Source of the DNA: Gammaproteobacteria bacterium
GTDB lineage: Bacteria; Pseudomonadota; Gammaproteobacteria; SZUA-229
Length of the DNA: 5,654 nucleotides
Reading direction: 5' to 3'
Assembly: GCA_011051475.1 (NCBI GenBank)
Contig: DRLE01000055.1
Span: 1-5,654 of the forward strand
Shown: one piece after another, positions 1 through 5,567 of the stretch
Layout: every line of letters begins with the position of its first letter
Numbering within the stretch: position 1 is the first letter of the stretch
The notes under the pieces: model-generated
Told to the model about the DNA's origin: nothing
The model's database searches: none
What the model saw: only the letters and a program-made list of their open reading frames with translations
Position numbers and translations under genes: made by a program

Positions 1-7
1 AGGTTCC

Positions 8-32
8 ATAAGTTGTAAGTTGTATGTTTTAA
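8..32 (+). repeat. 25-bp AT-rich spacer, perfect direct repeat (first copy)
   Basis: The 25 bases between the element end at 7 and the element start at 33 recur identically at 184-208. A related core, AAGTTGTATGTT, occurs once more in inverted orientation in the transporter leader at about 388-402. The identical spacers show that unit plus spacer was duplicated together, or that both are copies of one insertion target. Confidence 0.85.
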
Positions 33-183
33 GGAACCTCTGGTTAATGTCATTTTGAGCGAAACGAAGTGAAGTCGAAAAATCTTATGCTCCGTAACTC
101 CTTGATCGCACAGCAGTAAAAGATCCTTCGATCTTCGCTACGCTGCGCTCAGGATAACAAAATCGTTATTAATCAGAGGTTCC
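33..183 (+). mobile_element. MITE-like palindromic element, copy 1
   Basis: This 151-bp element is bounded by imperfect 16-bp terminal inverted repeats, GGAACCTCTGGTTAAT on the left and ATTAATCAGAGGTTCC on the right (one mismatch between them). The body contains two arms that are themselves inverted repeats of each other, built around GTCATYYTGAGCG and GAAGTCGAARRATCTT, so the whole unit could fold into one long hairpin. It has no transposase, so any movement would need an enzyme supplied elsewhere. The same 25-bp sequence lies on both sides (8-32 and 184-208). Whether that is a target duplication or a by-product of tandem duplication cannot be decided here. Confidence 0.85.
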
Positions 184-208
184 ATAAGTTGTAAGTTGTA
201 TGTTTTAA
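184..208 (+). repeat. 25-bp AT-rich spacer, perfect direct repeat (second copy)
   Basis: This is identical to 8-32 and separates elements 1 and 2. The sequence right of element 2 (from 359) starts with a similar TTAAGTT but then diverges, so copy 2 is not flanked by the perfect repeat on both sides. Confidence 0.85.
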
Positions 209-358
209 GGAACTTCTGATTAATGTCATTTTGAGCGAAACGAAGTGAAGTCGAAAAATCTTATGCTCCGTAACTCCTTGATCGCACAGCAGTAAAAGAT
301 CCTTCGACTTCGCTACGCTGCGCTCGGGATGACAAAATCGTTATTAATCAGAGGTTCC
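209..358 (+). mobile_element. MITE-like palindromic element, copy 2
   Basis: This 150-bp element is in the same orientation as copy 1. Its termini are GGAACTTCTGATTAAT and ATTAATCAGAGGTTCC, with one mismatch. The pairing internal arms lie at about 224-262 and 296-333, around a conserved centre that reads TGCTCCGTAACTCC. It differs from the reverse complement of the element at 3858-4007 at only about six of 150 positions. Its right end lies about 50 bp before the TTG start of the transporter gene, so it sets the upstream boundary of that gene's promoter region. Confidence 0.87.
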
Positions 359-386
359 TTAAGTTAGGATAACAAAAACATATAAC
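359..386 (+). promoter_or_regulatory. Possible sigma70-like promoter for the transporter gene
   Basis: In the AT-rich leader, TATAAC at 381-386 matches the -10 consensus at five of six positions. TTAAGT at 359-364, 16 bp upstream, is a poor -35 (three of six). The -35 would begin at the base directly after the right terminus of the repeat element, so the insertion would define the promoter edge. Because the region is AT-rich, chance matches are likely, so this is only a candidate. Confidence 0.28.
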
Positions 387-409
387 TTAAACATACAACT
401 TTTAAGCCC

Positions 410-1786
410 TTGACGATTCGATCCCTTAGCCTGTATGCAGGCCCTCTGCTGGCGCTGCTGGCCTTTGCCCTGCTGCGCGACAGCGGTTTCGCGCTGGCCC
501 TGACCGCGGCGGTTACGGTGCTGTGCGTGCTCTGGTGGGTGTTTGAGCCGGTTCCCATACCGGTCACCTCACTGGTGCCGCTGGCGGTATTTCAGCTCAG
601 CGGCGTGCTCAGCAAGGATGAAATCGGTCAGGCCTACGGCAGCCCGCTCATCCTTCTGCTGCTCGGCGGCTTTATCCTGTCACGCGCCATGGAGCGCAGC
701 AATGCGCATCGCCGACTGGCGCTGTACATGGTCAACCTGTTCGGCAACCACAGCAGCAAACAGCTGCTGCTGGGCTTTATGGTTACCACCGCCTGCCTGA
801 GCATGTGGATATCCAATACCGCCACCACGCTGATGATGCTGCCGGTAGCGCTGGCCGTGGCCGCCGAATCCGAGGATGTCCGCCTGCGTACACCGCTAAT
901 GCTGGGCATTGCCTTCGCCGCCAGCATCGGTGGCATCGGCACACCCATCGGCACTCCGCCCAATCTGGTGTTTATGCAGGTATACGAGCAGCAGTTCAAC
1001 CATAATGTCGGCTTTGTCGAATGGATGAGCTGGGGCCTGCCCGTGGTTGTGCTGATGATTCCGCTGACCTGGCTGTGGTTGGGGCGAAAGCTGGATTTCA
1101 GCGGCGGCTTCGCCATGCCCGAGGTCGGCCGCTGGAGCAGTATGGAAAAACGGGTAATGATCGTATTCAGCCTGACCGCGCTGGCCTGGATTACGCGCAA
1201 GGAGCCCTTTGGCGGCTGGAGCGAATGGCTGGGGCTGAGCAGCGCCAACGATGCCTCCGTCGCCCTGCTTGCCGTGGTGCTGATGTTTATGGTGCCCGCC
1301 GGCCGCGACAGACCGGGCGAAAAACTGCTGGACTGGGAGACCGCCAGCACCATTCCCTGGGGCATACTGCTGCTGTTCGGCGGTGGCATCTGCCTGGCAA
1401 AAGCCTTTGGTGTATCCGGCCTCAGTGGCGCCATTGCCGAAAACCTGGAAGGCCTGTCCACCCTGCCGGTATGGCTGATGATATTCGCCATCTGCCTGGC
1501 CGTTACCTTTCTTACCGAAACCACCAGCAATACCGCCAGCACGGTATTGCTGATGCCGGTACTGGCAGCCACCGCAATGGGCTCGCATATCGAACCGAAA
1601 CTGCTGATGGTGCCCGCGGCCATCAGCGCCAGCTGCGCCTTTATGATGCCGGTCGCCACTGCACCTAACAGTATTGTTTACGGCAGTGGTTTCTTTAATA
1701 CCCGGGCCATGGCCAGTGAAGGCATTGCGCTGAACTTTATGGGCGCATTTGTGATTTCGGTGCTGTGTTATTTTATTCTGGCATAA
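410..1786 (+). CDS. DASS/SLC13-family sodium:anion (dicarboxylate/sulfate) symporter
   Basis: This 458-residue, strongly hydrophobic inner-membrane protein belongs to the divalent anion:Na+ symporter family. It carries both family Ser-Asn-Thr signatures: WISNTATT, with SNT at 135-137, and ETTSNTAST, with SNT at 373-375. These form the two pseudo-symmetric sodium/substrate sites. The glycine-rich GIGTPIGTPPN lies at 175-185. Length is normal for a bacterial member. The family imports C4-dicarboxylates, citrate, sulfate or related anions; the exact substrate cannot be read from this sequence. The TTG start is the first start codon after the in-frame stop at 383-385. There is no ATG near the N-terminus and no clear Shine-Dalgarno, so the start is uncertain by a few codons. 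The next gene starts 107 bp downstream, so co-transcription with it is possible but not shown. Confidence 0.9.
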   Translation: MTIRSLSLYAGPLLALLAFALLRDSGFALALTAAVTVLCVLWWVFEPVPIPVTSLVPLAVFQLSGVLSKDEIGQAYGSPLILLLLGGFILSRAMERSNAHRRLALYMVNLFGNHSSKQLLLGFMVTTACLSMWISNTATTLMMLPVALAVAAESEDVRLRTPLMLGIAFAASIGGIGTPIGTPPNLVFMQVYEQQFNHNVGFVEWMSWGLPVVVLMIPLTWLWLGRKLDFSGGFAMPEVGRWSSMEKRVMIVFSLTALAWITRKEPFGGWSEWLGLSSANDASVALLAVVLMFMVPAGRDRPGEKLLDWETASTIPWGILLLFGGGICLAKAFGVSGLSGAIAENLEGLSTLPVWLMIFAICLAVTFLTETTSNTASTVLLMPVLAATAMGSHIEPKLLMVPAAISASCAFMMPVATAPNSIVYGSGFFNTRAMASEGIALNFMGAFVISVLCYFILA

Positions 1787-1883
1787 GGTCGGGTTAACAC
1801 CAGGACTCTGCCGAGCTGCTTTTCCCGGCTGGCAAGAACTATTCCTGCCTGCATCAGTCACTACACAAACACATAATAAAAAT

Positions 1884-1887
1884 GGAG
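1884..1887 (+). promoter_or_regulatory. Ribosome binding site for the glutamate-synthase-like gene
   Basis: GGAG lies 6 nt before the ATG at 1894 and fixes the start of the long reading frame. The 107-bp gap before it contains only weak 4-bp stem hairpins and no persuasive promoter or terminator. Confidence 0.75.
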
Positions 1888-1893
1888 TAACGC

Positions 1894-3477
1894 ATGTCGG
1901 TCCGCCAGGGTTTTATCTTTATATCTGTTGCTCTTTCATTACTTCTGCTCTTACTGGGCCATTTCGATCCCGATTTTTACTGGGGCTTTGCCATCGTCGG
2001 TCCATTGATTCTGCTGGGCCTGCATCACATGGTACAGACAAAACACACTATCCTGCGACTTTACCCGGTCGTCGGCCTGCTGCGTTATATCTTCGAAGCC
2101 ATACGCCCGGAAATCCAGCAGTATTTTGTCGAATCCAATACCAATGGCCGCCCGATCAACCGCGAGTTTCGCGCCCTGGTCTACCAGCGCGCCAAGGGTG
2201 ACCGCGATACCCGTCCCTTTGGCACCCAGTTTGATGTTTACCGCGCGGGTTACGAATGGATGGACCATTCCATCAACCCGGTCAGTTTCAGTGACAAACA
2301 TCCGCGTGTAAAATTCGGCGGCCCGCAGTGCAGCCAGCCCTACCTGGCCTCGCCACTGAATATTTCCGCCATGAGTTACGGCGCCCTGAGCAAACACGCC
2401 ATCCTTGCCCTGAACAAGGGCGCCAGCATCGGCGACTTCTACCATAACACCGGCGAAGGCGGCCTCAGCCCCTATCATCTTGAACATGGCGCGGACATTG
2501 TCTGGCAGATCGGCACCGGTTACTTCGGCTGCCGCAATAAAGACGGCGGCTTCGATGAAAAACTCTTTGCAGAAAAGGCGCAGCTTGATGTCGTCAAAAT
2601 GATTGAAATCAAACTGTCTCAGGGCGCCAAGCCGGGTCATGGCGGCATCCTGCCCAAAGCCAAGCTGACCGAGGAAATCGCCGCGATTCGCCACGTGCCC
2701 ATGGGACAGGACGTGGTTTCACCGCCGGGCCACGCCACCTTTGACACACCGCGCGGCCTGCTGGAATTCGTCGCCCGGCTGCGTGAACTTTCCGGCGGCA
2801 AGCCGGTGGGCTTCAAGCTCTGCGTCGGCAAACGCAGCGAGTTTCTCGGCATCTGCAAGGCCATACTGGAAACCGGCATTGCCCCGGACTTTATTACCGT
2901 TGACGGCGGCGAAGGCGGCACCGGCGCCGCCCCCATCGAGCTGACCAACTCGGTCGGCCTACCCCTGCGTGACGGTCTGATCTTTGTGCACAGCGCCCTG
3001 CGCGGCATCAACAAACGCAAGGACATACGCATTATTGCCTCCGGCAAAGTGCTGACCGCCTTCCATATGGCGCGCATGATGGCGCTGGGCGCCGACACCA
3101 TTAACTCGGCCCGTGGCATGATGCTGGCGCTGGGCTGCGTGCAGTCAAGAAGCTGTAACAGCGATAAATGCCCCACCGGTGTCGCCACCCAGGACCCTTC
3201 GCGCTACCGCGCCCTGGATATCGATGACAAGTCACGGCGCGTGGCCAACTACCACTGCTCGACCGTTCTCCACCTCACCGAACTGCTGGGCGCCTGCGGA
3301 TTAAAACACCTGGAGGAACTGCAGCCCAGCCATATCAACCGTCGCGTCGACGGCACCAAAATAAGGAACTATGCCGAACTGTATCCGAGCATCGAACACA
3401 GTTGTCTGCTCGGCTGCGACAATGTTCCCGAGGAATGGAAAGCCGACTGGGAAAAGGCCAGCGCCGGGCACTGGTAG
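1894..3477 (+). CDS. Membrane-anchored FMN/3Fe-4S glutamate synthase-domain protein (GltB2-like)
   Basis: This 527-residue protein has two N-terminal transmembrane helices (about 7-24 and 28-46), then a conserved linker with HTILRLYPVVGLLRY, then the (beta/alpha)8 FMN domain of glutamate synthase. Family hallmarks visible are KPGHGG at 246-251, the FMN/phosphate-binding DGGEGGTGAAP at 337-347, and the cysteine cluster C415-x5-C421-x4-C426, which matches the 3Fe-4S ligand spacing of the GOGAT large subunit. It lacks the N-terminal glutaminase (amidotransferase) domain and the C-terminal beta-helix of true GltB, and no GltD partner is in the window. It is therefore unlikely to be a complete NADPH-dependent glutamate synthase. 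The family is widespread, but I know of no settled reaction for it. It could use ammonia, or be a flavin/iron-sulfur oxidoreductase of another substrate. The active domain probably faces the cytoplasm. It is followed after 2 nt by a small membrane-protein gene, suggesting a complex. Confidence 0.92.
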   Translation: MSVRQGFIFISVALSLLLLLLGHFDPDFYWGFAIVGPLILLGLHHMVQTKHTILRLYPVVGLLRYIFEAIRPEIQQYFVESNTNGRPINREFRALVYQRAKGDRDTRPFGTQFDVYRAGYEWMDHSINPVSFSDKHPRVKFGGPQCSQPYLASPLNISAMSYGALSKHAILALNKGASIGDFYHNTGEGGLSPYHLEHGADIVWQIGTGYFGCRNKDGGFDEKLFAEKAQLDVVKMIEIKLSQGAKPGHGGILPKAKLTEEIAAIRHVPMGQDVVSPPGHATFDTPRGLLEFVARLRELSGGKPVGFKLCVGKRSEFLGICKAILETGIAPDFITVDGGEGGTGAAPIELTNSVGLPLRDGLIFVHSALRGINKRKDIRIIASGKVLTAFHMARMMALGADTINSARGMMLALGCVQSRSCNSDKCPTGVATQDPSRYRALDIDDKSRRVANYHCSTVLHLTELLGACGLKHLEELQPSHINRRVDGTKIRNYAELYPSIEHSCLLGCDNVPEEWKADWEKASAGHW

Positions 3478-3479
3478 AG

Positions 3480-3872
3480 ATGAAAATTGCTGCATACCTG
3501 GGCAGGCTGCATGCAGGCAAGCTGCTGCTCTGGAGCTATCTGATATGGTATATGGTCATCAGCCTGCAGTATTTTGACCCGGACCCGACGCTGTGGCTGA
3601 CGGCCCTGGGGATTTCTCTGATCGTGGGTATCGCGCTGGTGCTGAGCACCAGCGGCTGGCCGATCCGGCCCGACTCACTGAAAAGCTGGCAGACCCTGCG
3701 CCTGTTTCTGATTCCCTTCTGCGTATCCAGCTATTCCATGCTGATCAAGGACAAGGGCTGTTTTCTGATCTTTCCGCCGGACTTCAAAACCAATGCGATT
3801 GCGCTGTCGGCCATCGGCGGATTTCTGCTGATGGTGGGGCTGGTGAAATGGCGCCAGGGAACCTCTGATTAA
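3480..3872 (+). CDS. Small four-helix integral membrane protein, unknown function
   Basis: This 130-residue protein has four predicted membrane spans at about 14-32, 38-56, 72-89 and 105-122. I do not recognise the family. Visible features are an aromatic-rich first helix (WSYLIWYMVISLQYFDP), a GWPIRP loop at 59-64, and a loop KDKGCFLIFPPDF at 90-102 with one cysteine. ATG at 3480 is preferred over an upstream in-frame start near 3402, which would sit wholly inside the previous gene. The 2-nt gap after the glutamate-synthase-like gene implies coupled translation, which also explains the weak Shine-Dalgarno. The last four residues (GTSD) and the stop are encoded by the left terminus of the inserted repeat element. 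Removing the element and one copy of the 18-bp direct repeat would leave a 126-residue protein ending WRQ followed by TAA. It may be a membrane subunit or assembly partner of the upstream protein; that is inference from position only. Confidence 0.75.
   Translation: MKIAAYLGRLHAGKLLLWSYLIWYMVISLQYFDPDPTLWLTALGISLIVGIALVLSTSGWPIRPDSLKSWQTLRLFLIPFCVSSYSMLIKDKGCFLIFPPDFKTNAIALSAIGGFLLMVGLVKWRQGTSD
3840..3857 (+). repeat. 18-bp direct repeat flanking element 3 (left copy)
   Basis: CTGGTGAAATGGCGCCAG directly abuts the left terminus of the element at 3858. The sequence directly after its right terminus repeats it with two changes (CGCCAG becomes TGCTAG). The repeat is exactly six codons of the small membrane gene (LVKWRQ). 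This position suits a target-site duplication, although 18 bp is long for one. Confidence 0.8.
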
Positions 3873-4007
3873 TAACGATTTTGTCATCCTGAGCGCAGCG
3901 TAGCGAAGTCGAAGGATCTTTTACTACTGTGCGATCAATGAGTTACGGAGCATAAGATTTTTCGGCTTCACTTCGTTCCGCTCAAAATGACATTAATCAG
4001 AGGTTCC
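3858..4007 (-). mobile_element. MITE-like palindromic element, copy 3 (inverted)
   Basis: This 150-bp element has perfect 16-bp terminal inverted repeats, GGAACCTCTGATTAAT and ATTAATCAGAGGTTCC. Its reverse complement matches copy 2 at about 144 of 150 positions, so it lies opposite to the array at 33-358. It overlaps the end of the small membrane gene and supplies four codons and the TAA stop. The long internal arms could fold as a hairpin in a transcript from either strand. The element lies between convergent genes and could slow or end transcription from both sides, but there is no clear G/C stem with a T-run of the intrinsic-terminator type. No open reading frame of its own is evident. Confidence 0.9.
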
Positions 4008-4025
4008 CTGGTGAAATGGTGCTAG
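4008..4025 (+). repeat. 18-bp direct repeat flanking element 3 (right copy)
   Basis: CTGGTGAAATGGTGCTAG directly follows the right terminus of element 3 and matches 3840-3857 at 16 of 18 positions. In the frame of the membrane gene it would read LVKWC and a TAG stop. A weaker third echo, GTAAAATGGTTAT, begins at 4025. Confidence 0.8.
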
Positions 4026-4033
4026 TAAAATGG

Positions 4034-4130
4034 TTATCTGAGCGCAGTCGAAAATGTTGCAGCACAATGCCATCAACAGTTACGCAGCATATGATTCCTC
4101 GGCTGCGCCTGGAATGACAATAATCAGATG
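4034..4130 (-). mobile_element. Decayed and shortened copy 4 of the palindromic element
   Basis: The sequence runs in parallel with element 3. CTGAGCGCAG, GTCGAA, ATCAACAGTTACGCAGCAT, ATGATTCCTCGGCT and GGAATGACA..TAATCAGA line up in order with their counterparts in 3858-4007, but with many substitutions and several small deletions; the GCGTAGCGAA part is missing. The outer GGAACC ends are not preserved. This points to an older insertion of the same family in the same orientation as copy 3. It ends 8 or 9 nt before the stop codon of the reverse-strand gene and so forms the start of that gene's 3' untranslated region. Confidence 0.72.
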
Positions 4131-4138
4131 CTCAGGTC

Positions 4139-4855
4139 TTAATACTGCGCATCATGATAAACATTCTGCACATCATCCAGGTCATTAAGCATAGCCAGGA
4201 ATTTGTCAAACATTTCCACGTCATCACCGTTTAAGGGCGTACCGCCTTTGGGAATATACTGGATTTCATCAACGTCGAATTCCACCTCGCCAAGCGCCCC
4301 GGTAATGGCTTTCTTGGCCTTGCCGTACTCGGTATGTGGCGCAAATACGGTAATCCTGCCGTCCTCGCATTCAATATCGGTAACATCCACGTCCGCCATC
4401 AGCAGGGCGTCGAGCACGGTTTCCTCGTCATCGCCGGCAAAGGCGAAAATACAGCTGTGGTCGAACATGTGGCTGACGCTGCCCTCGGTGCCGATCTTGC
4501 ACTTGGTCTTGGTAAAACACTGGCGCACATCGCCGAAGGTGCGGTTGGGGTTGTCGGTCAGGCAGTCTACGATCACCATGGCGCCGCCGGGGCCGAAACC
4601 CTCGTAACGCGCCACCGAGAAGTCCTCGCCACCGCCGCCCTTGGCCTTGTTAATGGCTTTCTCGATAACATGCGCCGGCACCTGGTCTTTCTTGGCGCGC
4701 TCGATCAGGCCGCGCAGGGTCAGATTGCCTTCCGGGTCGGTACCGCCCTCCTTGGCGCAGACGTAGATAACGCGCCCGTACTTGCTGTAGACCTTGGCTT
4801 TCATGTCCGAGGTCTTGGCCATGGATTCTTTGCGGTTCTGGTAGGCTCTGCCCAT
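4139..4855 (-). CDS. YebC/PmpR/TACO1-family protein, YeeN-type
   Basis: This 238-residue cytoplasmic protein has the YebC family's conserved central region: YEGFGPGG at 84-91, DNPNRT at 101-106, then VRQCFTKT and GSVSHMF (125-131). The acidic C-terminal end DDVQNVYHDAQ is at 227-237. It starts MGRAYQNRKESMAKT rather than the MAGHSKW of canonical YebC, and the length equals that of E. coli YeeN, so it fits the YeeN-like subgroup. Family members have been described as DNA-binding regulators (PmpR) and, more recently, as ribosome-associated factors that relieve stalling at proline-rich stretches. Which applies here is not shown. The ATG at 4855 is supported by GGAG 6 nt upstream. The gene is convergent with the membrane-protein operon and divergent from the small lysine-rich reading frame. 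Confidence 0.93.
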   Translation of the reverse strand: MGRAYQNRKESMAKTSDMKAKVYSKYGRVIYVCAKEGGTDPEGNLTLRGLIERAKKDQVPAHVIEKAINKAKGGGGEDFSVARYEGFGPGGAMVIVDCLTDNPNRTFGDVRQCFTKTKCKIGTEGSVSHMFDHSCIFAFAGDDEETVLDALLMADVDVTDIECEDGRITVFAPHTEYGKAKKAITGALGEVEFDVDEIQYIPKGGTPLNGDDVEMFDKFLAMLNDLDDVQNVYHDAQY

Positions 4856-4883
4856 AGGATGCTCCGGTTAACTGATTGCGCGA

Positions 4884-4912
4884 ATTCTACCGCTAAGTCA
4901 GCCATGAGGGAA
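4884..4912 (-). promoter_or_regulatory. Candidate sigma70 promoter for the YebC-like gene
   Basis: On the reverse strand, TAGAAT (4884-4889) matches the -10 consensus at five of six positions. It lies 17 bp from a weak -35, TTCCCT (4907-4912). Transcription would begin near 4877, giving a leader of about 20 nt that includes the GGAG at 4862-4865. The -35 overlaps the Shine-Dalgarno of the divergent small reading frame. Confidence 0.4.
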
Positions 4913-4917
4913 CCATC

Positions 4918-5136
4918 ATGCTCAAGGCTGAAAAACTGTCTGAAAAACCGCAGAGGCAGGAGAAAACCCTGAAGAAGAAAGCCTTGAAGAAGAAATCCCC
5001 GAAAACCGGACAAGCCTCAAGCGGCGACTGCCCCGTCATAAAACCTTCACAATCCCGTCACAAGCCTGCAATTTCATTGCGCCATGCTCTGCATCGTCAA
5101 TATATATTACCGTCAAAGACGAGGCAGACATTATGA
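4918..5136 (+). CDS. Possible small lysine-rich basic protein
   Basis: This 72-codon reading frame has an ATG 7 nt after GAGGG (4906-4910), a good Shine-Dalgarno. Its first half is very rich in lysine, with an internal repeat LKKKALKKK at 18-26 and then SPKTG, resembling the tails of basic nucleic-acid-binding proteins. The second half (from about 35) shows no recognisable pattern and runs across a probable promoter of the next gene. Its stop overlaps the next start as ATGA, which could couple translation. I do not recognise a family. It may be a real small gene, a gene whose 3' end has decayed, or a chance frame in an A-rich leader. Confidence 0.38.
   Translation: MLKAEKLSEKPQRQEKTLKKKALKKKSPKTGQASSGDCPVIKPSQSRHKPAISLRHALHRQYILPSKTRQTL
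5077..5106 (+). promoter_or_regulatory. Candidate promoter for the PilZ-like gene
   Basis: TTGCGC (5077-5082) and TATATA (5101-5106), 18 bp apart, form a plausible sigma70 pair in a locally AT-rich stretch. Transcription would start near 5113, just ahead of GAGG at 5121-5124. If real, the PilZ-like gene can be expressed separately from the small lysine-rich reading frame. Confidence 0.33.
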
Positions 5137-5567
5137 CTGGTACAGCATGCGAAATCGTTGCAAACGAAACTACGGCAAATGAAATCTACGATAGATCAGA
5201 CAATAGCAACCTGCAGGTCAACCGTTTCAACCTGCTCTCAAGCTGGTTGTTCGGCAAGATCAGTACCGGTTGCACGCTGGTCGATATCAGTCGTGACGGC
5301 TGCTGCATCCTCATACCGCGCAAGTACAGCCTGATCAATGACAGCCTCAAGCTGGTCATTATGTCACCACTGGACAGCCGTCAGGCCATACTGGTGCTGA
5401 GTGCGCAAAAGCGCTGGCAGCAAAGTGATTATACCGACAGCCAGGTCAGGGCCGGTTTTGAATTTGCCGGACTCACGCACAAGGACCTGCGTAATATCGA
5501 CACCCTTGTCGAGCACTTCAGGCAGAATAATGCCGTGCCGATACACTGCAATATTGTCAACGGTTGA
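5133..5567 (+). CDS. PilZ-domain-like protein
   Basis: This is a soluble 144-residue protein with no signal peptide or membrane span. The second PilZ signature (D/N)xSxxG is clear as DISRDG at 51-56, followed by beta-strand-like CCILIP. The end VRAGFEFAGL (105-114) and a terminal amphipathic helix match the usual close of PilZ domains. PilZ proteins bind cyclic di-GMP and control motility, exopolysaccharide or pilus functions. However, the RxxxR motif normally found before the first strand is not present: only isolated R21 and R31 lie there, in the stretch DRSDNSNLQVNRFN. Binding of c-di-GMP is therefore doubtful, and a role by protein contact is possible. The ATG at 5133 has GAGG 8 nt upstream. 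Confidence 0.75.
   Translation: MTGTACEIVANETTANEIYDRSDNSNLQVNRFNLLSSWLFGKISTGCTLVDISRDGCCILIPRKYSLINDSLKLVIMSPLDSRQAILVLSAQKRWQQSDYTDSQVRAGFEFAGLTHKDLRNIDTLVEHFRQNNAVPIHCNIVNG

Larger units (their letters stand above)
1..358 (+). repeat. Tandem array of a ~176-bp unit (150-bp element plus 25-bp spacer)
   Basis: The block beginning AGGTTCC at position 1 starts again at 177 and at 352, giving unit lengths of 176 and 175 bp; the difference is a one-base indel in the run around 150-160. Each unit holds an AT-rich spacer followed by a complete 150/151-bp element with inverted termini. The window opens on the final 7 bases of a further element, so the array probably continues upstream. The two full elements differ from each other by about four substitutions and one indel, so the duplication is fairly recent. 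The array codes for nothing convincing in any frame. Confidence 0.93.

Noticed and set aside
1..358. CRISPR-like array
   Set aside because: The units are 175/176 bp, the spacer is identical rather than unique, and the repeats are long palindromic elements; no cas genes are present.
634..1861. Long reverse-strand reading frames opposite the transporter gene
   Set aside because: They lie antisense to a gene with clear family motifs and give low-complexity or His/Gln/Gly-rich translations with no recognisable domain; this is typical of shadow frames in GC-biased coding DNA.
1787..1893. Possible terminator or promoter between the transporter and the glutamate-synthase-like gene
   Set aside because: The best hairpins around 1810-1835 have only about 4 paired bases and no T-run. 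CATAAT at 1872-1877 resembles a -10, but transcription would start on the ribosome site and there is no -35.
1894..3477. Annotation as glutamate synthase large subunit gltB
   Set aside because: The protein is far shorter than GltB (about 1500 residues), lacks the glutaminase and C-terminal domains, and has N-terminal membrane helices.
3402..3479. Upstream in-frame start extending the small membrane protein by 26 residues
   Set aside because: The extension is Arg/Gln-rich, lies entirely within the preceding gene and has no ribosome site; ATG at 3480, 2 nt after the stop, is the natural start.
4801..5013. Reverse-strand frame with a repeated GFLLQ pattern
   Set aside because: It is the antisense of the lysine-codon repeat on the forward strand and overlaps the start of the YebC-like gene in another frame; there is no ribosome site.
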